Positions 8,325 through 16,762 of a DNA stretch of 64,000 nucleotides are shown here, one piece after another (position 1 is the first letter of the stretch; each line of letters opens with the position of its first letter). Origin of the DNA: an uncultured Jannaschia sp. Lineage in GTDB: Bacteria; Pseudomonadota; Alphaproteobacteria; Rhodobacterales; Rhodobacteraceae. Location of the stretch: NCBI GenBank assembly GCA_947494145.1, contig CANLTZ010000013.1:1-64000 (forward strand). The letters are read 5' to 3'. Both the position numbers and the translations under genes were made by a program. The notes beneath the pieces are model-generated. The model saw only the letters and a list, made by a program, of their open reading frames with translations. It made no database searches and was not told the origin of the DNA.

Positions 8325-9654
8325 TCGTCAGCCCCTCCACCAACAGCGATGGGACTTGGCGACCCACATGGGTCCGCGCGTCATTGGCGGGCACGATGCT
8401 GCGCAGCATGTCGCGCAGGTTGCCCGCCACGGTGCATTCATTGACCGGGTAGGCGATTTCGCCGTTTTCCACCCAGAAGCCCCCGGCGCCACGGGAATAA
8501 TCCCCCGTGGTGGCGTTGATCGACGACCCGATCATGGAGGTTACCAGAAGCCCCGTGCCCATCTGCGCCAGCAAGTCGTCGCGGCTGGCCGCGCCTTGGG
8601 TCAGTTGCACATTCGTCGACGCGGGCGACGGCGGTGACGATGCACGCCGTGTAGCATTGGCCGTGCTGGCAAGGCCCAGTTTGCGCGCCGTGGCCAGGTC
8701 CAGGACCCAGCCTTGCAAGACGCCGTCGGCCACGATGGCGCGCTTGGCACTGGGCAGCCCTTCCGCATCCACGGGGCGGGAGCCTGAGATGCGCGGCATG
8801 AGCGGGTCTTCGATCAGGTCCAGGCCCTTGGGCAGCACCGCCTCGCCCATGGCGTCGCGCAGGAAGCTGGCGCCGCGCGCGACCGCGCCGCCATTCACCG
8901 CGCCCAGCAGATGCCCAATCAAGCTGCCCGCCACGCGTTCGTCGTACAGAACGGGAAAGGCGCCGGTGGGGGGCTTCTTCGCCCCCGCCCGCGCCACCGT
9001 GCGTTCTGCGGCGATGCGGCCCACGGTTTCTGGGTCGTCCAGATCGGCGCGGTGGATCCGGCCATCACCGTAGTAGTCCCGCTCCATCCCGGTGCCTTCG
9101 CCGGTGATGGCGACGCAACTGAGCGACGTGCTGGTGCGGTGGTAGCCGCCGGAAAAGCCGTTGCTGGCGGCCATGAAGACACGGCGTTCCCCCGTTCCCG
9201 CCCCCGCGGCGCTAACTTGGCTGATGCCGTCATGGGCCAGGGCCGCGGCCTCGGCGCGGGCGGCCATGTCTTGCAGCGCGGCGGGCGACAGCATCTCTTC
9301 GCTGTCCACCAGGTCCAGCGCCGCCGCATCCCAATCGCGGGCCAATTGGTCCGGGTCCGCCAAGCCCACATGGGGGTCTTCCGGGGCTTCGCGGGCCATG
9401 GCCACGGCGCGTTCGGCCATCTGGGTGATCGTGGCGGGCGATACGTCGCTGGCCGACACGCAAGCCTGGCGTCGACCCAGCAAGACGCGCAGGCCGATCT
9501 CGATTTCTTCGGCGCGTTCGGCATGTTCCAGCTTGCCGCCCAGCACATCCACGGAGACGGAGCTGCCTTCAAAGGCCACGCAATCGGCCGCATCGGCGCC
9601 CGCGTTTTTTGCCGCGCGAAGCATGGCATCGGAAAGGTCGGACAGATCGGTCAT
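8311..9654 (-). CDS. pmbA: TldD/PmbA family metalloprotease subunit
   Basis: 447 aa from ATG at 9654 (MTDLSDLSDAML). This start gives the usual family length of about 450; an upstream in-frame ATG adds only ten residues. Family hallmarks are the N-terminal VDVLGGKLEHAERAEEIE, a glycine-rich middle, and the C-terminal GTGLLVTSMIGSSINATTGDYSRGAGGFWVENGEI, characteristic of PmbA. PmbA pairs with TldD to form a heterodimeric protease (microcin maturation, CcdA degradation in E. coli); PmbA itself lacks the zinc HExxxH of TldD. The downstream CysQ-like gene overlaps its end. Confidence 0.9.
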   Translation of the reverse strand: MTDLSDLSDAMLRAAKNAGADAADCVAFEGSSVSVDVLGGKLEHAERAEEIEIGLRVLLGRRQACVSASDVSPATITQMAERAVAMAREAPEDPHVGLADPDQLARDWDAAALDLVDSEEMLSPAALQDMAARAEAAALAHDGISQVSAAGAGTGERRVFMAASNGFSGGYHRTSTSLSCVAITGEGTGMERDYYGDGRIHRADLDDPETVGRIAAERTVARAGAKKPPTGAFPVLYDERVAGSLIGHLLGAVNGGAVARGASFLRDAMGEAVLPKGLDLIEDPLMPRISGSRPVDAEGLPSAKRAIVADGVLQGWVLDLATARKLGLASTANATRRASSPPSPASTNVQLTQGAASRDDLLAQMGTGLLVTSMIGSSINATTGDYSRGAGGFWVENGEIAYPVNECTVAGNLRDMLRSIVPANDARTHVGRQVPSLLVEGLTIAGS

Positions 9655-9729
9655 GGGACAGGCGCTCACGTCAGGGTTGCCCAATGGCAGGTAGCCCTGA
9701 CGTGCCGCCGTCTCAAGCCCGCGTCTGCG

Positions 9730-11208
9730 TCATTGCAGCGGCAACCCATTGGCGGTGATGCCGCCGCCTTCGGTGAATTCGATGGTGGATTGCAGTTGGT
9801 CTTCGCCCACTTGCTCTGCCACGGCGCCCGACATGCCCTTCACGAAGGCTGCCTGTTCAGCCGGTACGAAGCCCAGGGCCACCAGCTTGTCCACCAGCGC
9901 GAAGCCGCCATCAAGCGATAGCTCGATCGTGCCCACAGGCTCGGGCACGGGGGTGGAGACCGGGAAGTCCAGATCGCCCGTGCCGCGCAGCGACGCGCCC
10001 GCCAGATCAAGTTCCAGCGCGTTGAGCGTCAGGGACTTCAATTCACCCGGGGGGCCTTGCAAGGTGGCCAGGCCGTCCGGATCGCCGATCAGGTCCACAA
10101 GCATCCGCGCACCGCCCACCAGGTCCACGACCAGCGTGGCAGGGTCGCGGGGCAACTGACCCGTGGGATCGAACAGTGCCCAAAGCGTTTCGTCGATGAC
10201 GAGATCGCGAAGCACGACGTCCAGCCCGAAAGGTTTGGTATCTTCCGACACGCCCATCGGCAAGGTGAAGCCCAGGACGGTTTCGGCCATGGAGGCGTTG
10301 ATCGGCACCGGGAATTGCGGGACCTGCAGCGCCATCTGCGCGCCTTGGGACGAAAACGTCTCGGTCAGGCCATCGCCGTCGACGCCCACGAAGATCTCTC
10401 CGCCGGTCGATGAGGCGTCGAACTGGAATGGCCCGTCCAACGTGTCCGCCGTGATGGCCGTTTCCGAGCCGCCATGGCCAAAGGTGAAATCGAAATTGAT
10501 GCCCTCCAGGTTGAAGGCGCCGCCGTCTTCGGGAAGCAATCCAGGCAGCATGGTGCCCCCGCCGGTCCCAGTCAGCGCCGTCGCGACATAGCTGACGTCA
10601 AACGGTTCTTCCGCTTCCAGGTCGCTGGCGGAAACGGTCAAAGCCTCGGCGCTGAAGTCCTGGTTGATCGCAACCCCTTCGCCATCGGGCGAGGATGTAT
10701 AGGTCGTCGCGAGGTTCGTCATCTCCATGACCAAGGCGATCGGATCGGGGGCGTTGGGGCCTGCAATATCCTCGAATTCATAGCTGAAGCTGGCCGCGTT
10801 CATCACATAGGTGCGCACGTCGCCGTCTTCTGAGACGGTGAAGTCGAGCCCTTCATGTCGCATGATGAATGTCTGTTCGATCACCTCGCCCGCGCCCTCG
10901 GTGCGCGTGGTGGTTGTCATTTCCTCAGGAAGTTCGATGCGCAGGCTGCCGTCGCCCTGTTCGATCATCCGCAAGGTGCCGTAATTGGAGCTGCTGGATA
11001 GGTCTTCGCCGAAATCGAAGGTCATGGTCATATTGTCCAGCGTCAGCGTTCCGCCGGAATAGGTCTCATCGGCTGTCAGCGCCATGCCGAAGCTGCCATA
11101 TATCTCCTGCCAGTCGGCCCAGACATCAGGGGCAGACAAATCCGCCCAGGCGGACGGGGCGGTGGCAAGCATAAGGGCGGCGGCGCCAGCAAAGGCATGT
11201 TTCGGCAT
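9730..11208 (-). CDS. DUF2125 exported protein
   Basis: 492 aa. The N-terminal signal sequence MPKHAFAGAAALMLATAPSAWA is probably cleaved at AWA|D. The mature part is acidic and beta-rich, with repeated TLTLDN / GTLRM / GTGDLDFP patterns, and matches the alphaproteobacterial DUF2125 family in length and layout. It is a predicted periplasmic or envelope protein of unknown role. It precedes pmbA, separated by 75 bases. The role assignment is limited to the domain name. Confidence 0.8.
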   Translation of the reverse strand: MPKHAFAGAAALMLATAPSAWADLSAPDVWADWQEIYGSFGMALTADETYSGGTLTLDNMTMTFDFGEDLSSSSNYGTLRMIEQGDGSLRIELPEEMTTTTRTEGAGEVIEQTFIMRHEGLDFTVSEDGDVRTYVMNAASFSYEFEDIAGPNAPDPIALVMEMTNLATTYTSSPDGEGVAINQDFSAEALTVSASDLEAEEPFDVSYVATALTGTGGGTMLPGLLPEDGGAFNLEGINFDFTFGHGGSETAITADTLDGPFQFDASSTGGEIFVGVDGDGLTETFSSQGAQMALQVPQFPVPINASMAETVLGFTLPMGVSEDTKPFGLDVVLRDLVIDETLWALFDPTGQLPRDPATLVVDLVGGARMLVDLIGDPDGLATLQGPPGELKSLTLNALELDLAGASLRGTGDLDFPVSTPVPEPVGTIELSLDGGFALVDKLVALGFVPAEQAAFVKGMSGAVAEQVGEDQLQSTIEFTEGGGITANGLPLQ

Positions 11209-11282
11209 GGGGAAGGTTCCTATAGAAATGGGTCGAAGCTAGTTGATCTGACCCCGCGGGCGGGGTCAACCGGAGGGCCCAA

Positions 11283-12032
11283 ATGACTGACCTGACAGGC
11301 AAGACCGTCCTTATCACGGGCGCATCCCGTGGCATCGGGGCAGCGGCGGCCCGGGCCTATGCCGCCGCGGGGGCCAATGTGGCGCTTCTGGCCCGCGGCA
11401 CCGATGCCATCGCGGAACTTGCGGGCGAGATCGGAGAACAGGCCCTGGCTATTCCCTGCGACGTGGCCCGCTGGCACGAAATGGCCACGGCGGTGCAGGC
11501 CACGGTGGACACGTTCGGCGGGCTCGATGTGCTGGTGGGCAATGCGGGTGTTATCGATCCCATTGCGCCGCTCTCGGAAGGGGAGCCGGATGCCTGGGGC
11601 GCGGCCATCGATGTGAATTTGAAGGGCATCTATCACGGCATCCGCGCGGCCCTACCCGTCATGTTGGGCAGGGGCGGCGGCACCGTGATCACCCTGTCAT
11701 CGGGGGCTGCGCACCGCCCGGTCGAAGGCTGGTCGGCCTATTGCGCCTCCAAGGCGGGGGCCAAGATGCTGACTGACGCGGTCCATCACGAACATGGCCG
11801 CACGCTGCGCGTCATGGGGCTGTCGCCTGGAACAGTGGCCACCCAGATGCAGCGCGACATCAAGACAAGCGGCATTGGCCCGGTCGCCGCCCTGGAATGG
11901 GAGGCCCATATTCCACCGGAATGGGTGGCGAAGGCGCTTGTCTGGATGTGTGACGCTGCCGCCGACGATCTGCGCGGCACGGAATTGTCGCTGCGTGACG
12001 ACACCCTCCGCGCCAGGATCGGCCTTTCGTGA
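11283..12032 (+). CDS. SDR family NAD(P)-dependent oxidoreductase
   Basis: 249 aa classical short-chain dehydrogenase. It has a cofactor motif TGASRGIG at residues 12-19, NAG (VLVGNAGVIDP) near residue 88, and the catalytic set with YCASKAG (Tyr and Lys) near residue 155. It ends by a four-base overlap (GTGA) with an enoyl-CoA hydratase-like gene, so the two are probably co-expressed. The substrate is not predictable; a 3-hydroxyacyl or alcohol substrate would fit the partner. Confidence 0.88.
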   Translation: MTDLTGKTVLITGASRGIGAAAARAYAAAGANVALLARGTDAIAELAGEIGEQALAIPCDVARWHEMATAVQATVDTFGGLDVLVGNAGVIDPIAPLSEGEPDAWGAAIDVNLKGIYHGIRAALPVMLGRGGGTVITLSSGAAHRPVEGWSAYCASKAGAKMLTDAVHHEHGRTLRVMGLSPGTVATQMQRDIKTSGIGPVAALEWEAHIPPEWVAKALVWMCDAAADDLRGTELSLRDDTLRARIGLS

Positions 12033-12631
12033 TCCGGGTCGAAGATGCGGGTGGGCGCAGTGTTCTGATCATCGACCGGCCCGACCGGGCGAATTCCTTG
12101 ACGGCCGACATGTTGCAGGCCCTGGCTGAGGCGGTGGAGGCCCGCCCCGACGGTGCCCTGATCCTGACGGGGGTGGGCGACAAGGTCTTCAGTGCCGGGG
12201 CCGATCTGGAGGAGGCGCGCACGGGCCTCGCCACCTCACCGCTATGGGAGCGGCTTTCGGGCGCCATTGCGGTCCATCCGGGCCTCACCATTGCCGCGCT
12301 CAACGGCACAATGGCGGGCGGTGCCTTCGGGATGGCGCTTGCCTGCGACATTCGCCTGGCCGTACCGGGCGCGGCGTTTTTCTACCCGGTGGCCAAGCTG
12401 GGCTTCCTGCCCCAACCCTCAGACCCGCCGCGTCTGACCGCCCTGGTGGGCCCGGCCCGCGCCAAGCTTATTCTGGCGGCGGGGGCACGGCTGGACGCGG
12501 CGGAGGCCCTGGCTTTCGGTCTGGTGGACCGCATCGTGGACGACCCGCTGGCGGCGGCGCAAGAGATGACGACCTTTGACGCGTCTCATGTGGCGGCCAT
12601 CAAGGCCATGGTGCCGGGGTCACTGGCCTGA
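12029..12631 (+). CDS. Enoyl-CoA hydratase/isomerase family protein
   Basis: 200 aa from GTG at 12029, overlapping the SDR stop. Crotonase-fold signatures include RADRANSLTADM-like IDRPDRANSLTADML, GDKVFSAGADLEEAR (first oxyanion-hole region) and AALNGTMAGGAFGMALACDIRLA (second oxyanion hole). It is about 60 residues shorter than the typical 260 aa, because the C-terminal helical region used for trimer packing is reduced. It may be a hydratase, isomerase or related enzyme on an unknown acyl-CoA. Confidence 0.82.
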   Translation: MIRVEDAGGRSVLIIDRPDRANSLTADMLQALAEAVEARPDGALILTGVGDKVFSAGADLEEARTGLATSPLWERLSGAIAVHPGLTIAALNGTMAGGAFGMALACDIRLAVPGAAFFYPVAKLGFLPQPSDPPRLTALVGPARAKLILAAGARLDAAEALAFGLVDRIVDDPLAAAQEMTTFDASHVAAIKAMVPGSLA

Positions 12632-12634
12632 AGG

Positions 12635-12711
12635 CGGGGAGGGGGCGCTGCCCCCGCTTCGGCAAGCCGAAGCCCCCCGGGATATTTTTGCCAGGAAGAA
12701 GGGGCGGGCCT
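12635..12711 (+). repeat. Rhodobacteraceae-type intergenic hairpin repeat
   Basis: Two adjacent hairpins, gggggcgctgccccc and cttcggcaagccgaag, are followed by ccccgggatatttttgccag and a gaagaaggggc tail. The same arrangement occurs at 23360-23436 with few changes, and shorter relatives at 55162-55190 and 36790-36860. It sits directly after the enoyl-CoA hydratase stop. It may act as a 3'-end structure (terminator or RNA stability element) and is a repeated element in this group of bacteria. Confidence 0.7.
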
Positions 12712-13107
12712 TCAACCTCGCGGTGCCTGACAAGGCAGCGTGGTATCGTCGATTGCGTCCAGGAACGTGATTTTCGGTGGCTCGATCAGTTGCGCCATGA
12801 GCGTGTCGAGCGCGCCCGTAGCATCGCGCCAGGCCAGATAGGCCCGGTATTGCGTGAGCGATTCCCAGCTTTGGAGCAGTACAAAAGTTACGGGATCGGC
12901 GCGGTCTTGTGTCGTCCAACTATAGAGGAGCCCCGACGCCAGCCGCGTGGTCGGAATGACGGCGGGGCTTTGTAGATAGGTACTAAGCGCCTCCGCGTCG
13001 GAGGCACGCAGCTCGGTCATGACCAGAACGGGCCTGGCCCCTTCTGGCCTTTTGACGGCCGGGGGGCGCCGGTCGGGCTGCTCCGGGAAGGGGACGACAA
13101 CATTCAT
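12712..13107 (-). CDS. ABM-like (antibiotic biosynthesis monooxygenase fold) protein
   Basis: 131 aa from ATG at 13107, chosen because AAGGAAAG lies just before it; a start seven codons upstream is less well placed. The middle part ALSTYLQSPAVIPTTRLASG followed by FVLLQSWESLTQYRAYLAWRD resembles the ferredoxin-like ABM domain (substrate contacts, W-x-S-x-x-x-y-xxY pattern). Such small dimeric proteins act as quinol-type monooxygenases or have no known enzymatic role. The next gene leftward in the transcription sense is separated by the hairpin repeat. Confidence 0.5.
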   Translation of the reverse strand: MNVVVPFPEQPDRRPPAVKRPEGARPVLVMTELRASDAEALSTYLQSPAVIPTTRLASGLLYSWTTQDRADPVTFVLLQSWESLTQYRAYLAWRDATGALDTLMAQLIEPPKITFLDAIDDTTLPCQAPRG

Positions 13108-13155
13108 GTTTCTTTCCTTCCCTGACATGGCTCGGCCCGGCGTCCCCGCCTGATT

Positions 13156-13869
13156 TTATTCAGCCGCCTGTGCAGGATAGGTGGAAGCGATGGTTTCCAC
13201 CAGAAGTGCCCCAACGGCAGGGGCCGACGCTGGGTTCTGACCTGTGACCAATCTGTCGTCACTGACGGCATGGGACTGGAAATTGTCCACGCCTTCGAAC
13301 TTGCCACCCAGTTCGCGCAATCGCGTCTCTAGCGCGAAGGGCATCGCGCTTGTCAGTTCGACCGCCTCTTCTTCGGCATCGGTGAAACCGTTGACGCGCA
13401 CGCCGCTGACCAAGGGTGTGCCATCGGGGCGGGTCGCAGCCACCAGACCTGCGGGCCCGTGGCAAACCGCGCCGACGACGCCGCCTTTCGCGTGTATGTC
13501 GGAAACGATACGAGCAAGCGCGTCAGACGTGGGGAAGTCATACATCACGCCGTGTCCGCCGGGCAGGAAGATGGCATCCCAATCGTCAGCGCTGACGGTG
13601 TCGATCGCGGCAGTGGTCTTCAACGCGGCCATGGCATCTTCATCTTCCAAGAAGCGCGTGACGGCGGCGGGGCGTTCAGCCGGATCATCGGCCAAGCTGG
13701 TCGGATCATGGGGTGGACGACCACCTGCGATGGAAGCCAGGCCGACTTCGTGTCCGGCATCACGCAGCGCCCAGTAGGGCGCGGCCATCTCGTCAAAGTA
13801 GAAGCCAGTGGCGCGACCTGTGTCGCCCAGTTTGTCATGGGATGTGAGGGTGATGAGAATACGGGCCAT
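13156..13869 (-). CDS. DJ-1/PfpI superfamily (type 1 glutamine amidotransferase domain) protein
   Basis: 237 aa soluble protein. Key features are the PGGHGVMYDF stretch and the nucleophile elbow VGAVCHGPAGLV near residue 135, with Cys as nucleophile, plus a downstream VSGVRVNGFTDAEEE. The overall pattern matches HchA/YDR533C-like (class III glyoxalase/deglycase) proteins. It probably acts on methylglyoxal-type aldehydes or their adducts, by homology. It is followed leftward after 48 bases by the ABM-like gene. The exact activity is not settled by sequence. Confidence 0.85.
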   Translation of the reverse strand: MARILITLTSHDKLGDTGRATGFYFDEMAAPYWALRDAGHEVGLASIAGGRPPHDPTSLADDPAERPAAVTRFLEDEDAMAALKTTAAIDTVSADDWDAIFLPGGHGVMYDFPTSDALARIVSDIHAKGGVVGAVCHGPAGLVAATRPDGTPLVSGVRVNGFTDAEEEAVELTSAMPFALETRLRELGGKFEGVDNFQSHAVSDDRLVTGQNPASAPAVGALLVETIASTYPAQAAE

Positions 13870-13962
13870 GGGGGCCTCCTGTCGTTGCTGTCATTGTTGC
13901 AATGGACAGGTGGGGGCAAAAGTTCCTTAACACCAATCGCCCGTGCCGATAGTTCGGATCGG

Positions 13963-14865
13963 TCAGGCGAAGGCGTCTTCGATCCGGGCGCGGAACCACT
14001 TTTCCGCCGGGTCGGCATGGCCCGCTTGGCGCCACGCCAGGCGGTTGACGACGGGCGGGATGTTCACCGGACAAGGGTCCGCGGCCAGCGTGCCATCCGC
14101 CACCAGCGCATCGGCGACGAAATCGGGCACCGTGGTCACCATGTCGGTCCCGCGCAGGGTGGCGGGCAGCAAGGCGAAGCCGGGCAAGCCGATGGCCACG
14201 TGGCGCGACCGTTCCCCCAGGGCTTCGTCCACGAAGCCCGATAACTCGCCCGAGGGTGTCACCAGCGCGTGGGGCCGTGTGCAGAATGCGTCCAGCCCAT
14301 CCACGGGGGCGCTGCCCGCATCGCGCAGCACCAGCCAGGGTGCCCTGCGCAGCACCTTGATGCGCGCCAATGCGGGCGGGTCATGGCGCAGATAGGCGAG
14401 GGCCGTGCTGATTTCGCCGGTGGACAACATGCCCGGCAGGCTGCGGTAATCGCCGATGCGGATGATCAAGTCGCACTTGGGCGCTGCGTCGCGCAACACG
14501 GCGTTTAGCTTCGGCAGGATGGCAAGCGCGACGCCGTCGGTGCAGCCCAGCCGAAAGGTGCGTGCGTCTGTGGCCGGGTCGAAGGGGGTGGAGGCACCGA
14601 TGGCTGCCACGAGCGCATCCAGGTGCGGGCGCGCGGCTTCTTGCAGGGCCAGAGCGCGGGGTGTCGGTTCCAATCCCCGTCCCTGGCGGACGAGCAACTC
14701 GTCGCCCGTGATGTCCCGCAGCCGCGCCAAGGTACCCGATACCGTGGATTGTGCCAGGCCCAGCCGCGCCGCCGCCTTGGTGGTGGAGCGTTCCTCGATC
14801 AGCACCACGAGCGCGGAGATCAGGTTCAGGTCAAGCGCGCCAAGCGCCGTGCGGGTGAAAGCCAT
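13963..14865 (-). CDS. LysR family transcriptional regulator
   Basis: 300 aa, the usual LysR length. The winged helix is at residues 12-70 (LNLISALVVLIEERSTTKAAARLGLAQSTVSGTLARLRD), followed by ELLVRQGRGLEPTPRA, and then the periplasmic-binding-protein-like effector domain (about residues 90-300). It precedes the leftward DJ-1-like and ABM-like genes with only 93 bases to the former, and all three run in the same direction, so it may regulate them. The inducer is unknown. Confidence 0.9.
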   Translation of the reverse strand: MAFTRTALGALDLNLISALVVLIEERSTTKAAARLGLAQSTVSGTLARLRDITGDELLVRQGRGLEPTPRALALQEAARPHLDALVAAIGASTPFDPATDARTFRLGCTDGVALAILPKLNAVLRDAAPKCDLIIRIGDYRSLPGMLSTGEISTALAYLRHDPPALARIKVLRRAPWLVLRDAGSAPVDGLDAFCTRPHALVTPSGELSGFVDEALGERSRHVAIGLPGFALLPATLRGTDMVTTVPDFVADALVADGTLAADPCPVNIPPVVNRLAWRQAGHADPAEKWFRARIEDAFA

Positions 14866-14908
14866 GGCCCAGCTATACGATGTCGCAGGCTAAGGGGAAT
14901 GGGCGCGA

Positions 14909-15505
14909 TCAGTTTTGCAGGCCCCGGCGCTGCATTTCCAAAGGGATATTGAAGAGGCTCGCACCCAGGGACGTATTGGTCTGCATGTCGCCCAGCACCA
15001 CCGTGGTCTGGTTGCCGGTGTCGTCGGTGATGACCCATTGGCGCAGCGTGACCGGGGCGGGGGTGAAGACCAGTTGGATACGTCCGGCCTGCGGATTATC
15101 GGGGTCTTGCAAGGTGATGGCCGTCTGAGTGGCGTCGCCGCCATGGCCCACAACCATGCCCGACCGGCCCAGATCGACATTTTCGGCCAGAATGATGGAA
15201 AGGGGGGTTTGAGACAGCGGATATTGTTCGGGCGGGGTGTTGGAGACGGGGTCGAACACGGCCACCTGGCCGCCACCCGCGATCACGAGGCCCTTGTTGG
15301 GCGCGTCGTAGTCGAAGCGCGCGCGGCCCGGGCGTTGCAGGCTCAGATCCCCGGTGGACAGGCTGCCATCCCCGTTGATCTGTGTGAACTCCGCCTGGGC
15401 CGACCGGAAGGAGTTGAGATAGCGGCTGATATCGTTGACCGAGACTTCGGCCAAGGCGGGCAGGGCAAGCGAAGCGAAAGCTGTGGCGAGGGCGAGGATG
15501 CGCAT
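14909..15505 (-). CDS. lolA: Outer-membrane lipoprotein carrier protein LolA
   Basis: 198 aa from ATG at 15505. The signal peptide is MRILALATAFASLALPALA|EVS. The family pattern follows: ISRYLNSFRSAQAEFTQI, then GDLSLQRPGRARFDYD and VAVFDP, with late LRQWVITDD. LolA carries lipoproteins across the periplasm from LolCDE to LolB. A longer frame exists upstream but lacks the signal-peptide arrangement. In many alphaproteobacteria lolA lies next to ftsK; here ftsK is about 11.6 kb away. Confidence 0.88.
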   Translation of the reverse strand: MRILALATAFASLALPALAEVSVNDISRYLNSFRSAQAEFTQINGDGSLSTGDLSLQRPGRARFDYDAPNKGLVIAGGGQVAVFDPVSNTPPEQYPLSQTPLSIILAENVDLGRSGMVVGHGGDATQTAITLQDPDNPQAGRIQLVFTPAPVTLRQWVITDDTGNQTTVVLGDMQTNTSLGASLFNIPLEMQRRGLQN

Positions 15506-15763
15506 GGGGCGGCTCCGACGGTGACGTGTCTTTGGCTGACATATAGGGGTCGGTGGCGCGAAATGCCCAACGTTATGGGATAGCGCGGCGGCGCGGGGCG
15601 GTATCGGGCCGGGTTTGGGGGCTGCGTGTGTATGCGCCTCGACGTTGCGTTGGGCCACCTTCGGCACGGCTCGGCTCCCTTGGGCAAACGCCATCCTTCG
15701 GTGCCAATGAAGTCCCGCCCCTCATATCCTTGACGATAGAAATGGTTTATCCTCCCCGCCTAG

Positions 15764-16699
15764 ATGATCAAAAGCCAACTCACCCTCAAGCAGCTCGAAG
15801 CCTTCTCTTTCGTCGTCGACACGGGCACGTTTCGCGCCGCCGCCAGCGCGCTGGGCACCACGCAGCCCAATATCTCTGCTCGCATTGCGGCGCTGGAGGC
15901 CGCGTTGGGGGTAACGCTGCTGGACAGGGATGCGGGCTCCGTCCGGTTGACGGCCAAAGGTGCGGATCTGCTGGCCAAGACGCGGCAGGTGCTTTGGGCG
16001 GGCGAGGCCTTGTTGGAGGAAGCGGGGCGCCGTGACCTGATCACCGAACGGCTGCGCCTTGGTGTGACGGAATTGGTCGCCTGCACGTGGCTGCAAGCCT
16101 TCCTGCGGCGCATGAAGGCGGCCTATCCGAACCTACGTGTCGAGCTGCAAGTGGATCTGTCCACCCGGATTGATGAAAACCTGTCCGATGGGCTGCTGGA
16201 CCTCGCCTTTCAGACCGGGCCCTTCAAGACCGCTTTGACTGGGACCGCCCCCTTGGGGGTGGAAGGCTATGCTTGGGCGGCCAGTCCCGACCTTGCGGCG
16301 ACGCTCGGCCCCGGCCCCGATCTGGCCCGGCTGTTCGCCCATCCGGTGCTGACCCATGCCAAGCATACCCAGGCGGGCCTGGCGCTGCATGCGGTGGCCG
16401 AGGCGCGGGGATGCGATATCGGCCAGATCGTCCATTCCAGCGCCCTGTCGGCCTGCCTGCCCATGGCGTGCGAAGGGTTCGGCGTGGCCTTGCTGCCCGA
16501 GGCGTTGATCCGTGCGGAGTTGGGGAATGGGCGCCTCGTGCCGCTTGACTGCGATTGGCTGCCCGACCCACTTTCGTTCTTTGCCCGCTACCGCGCCGAT
16601 GCGGCGCCTCTTTTCGTGGTGCAGGCGGCGGGTTTGGCGGCGGATGCGATGTCGGAAGATATCAAAAATCTATCGCACCAAGTAAATCAATCGATTTGA
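15764..16699 (+). CDS. LysR family transcriptional regulator (probable regulator of the hydantoinase cluster)
   Basis: 311 aa. The winged helix is at residues 5-65 (LTLKQLEAFSFVVDTGTFRAAASALGTTQPNISARIAALE) and ends LLDRDAGSVRLTAKG. The effector-binding domain follows, with a GVTELVACTWLQ start. It is transcribed toward the hyuA/hyuB-like operon and ends 63 bases before it. It could be a first gene of the operon or its local activator, with the roughly 260-base divergent space before it holding its promoter. The effector is unknown. Confidence 0.9.
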   Translation: MIKSQLTLKQLEAFSFVVDTGTFRAAASALGTTQPNISARIAALEAALGVTLLDRDAGSVRLTAKGADLLAKTRQVLWAGEALLEEAGRRDLITERLRLGVTELVACTWLQAFLRRMKAAYPNLRVELQVDLSTRIDENLSDGLLDLAFQTGPFKTALTGTAPLGVEGYAWAASPDLAATLGPGPDLARLFAHPVLTHAKHTQAGLALHAVAEARGCDIGQIVHSSALSACLPMACEGFGVALLPEALIRAELGNGRLVPLDCDWLPDPLSFFARYRADAAPLFVVQAAGLAADAMSEDIKNLSHQVNQSI

Positions 16700-16762
16700 T
16701 TTCTTGCCGCTGCTTCGGCTTCTTGGACGCGACGCACCCATCCCGTCGAGCCGGAGGCCCAT

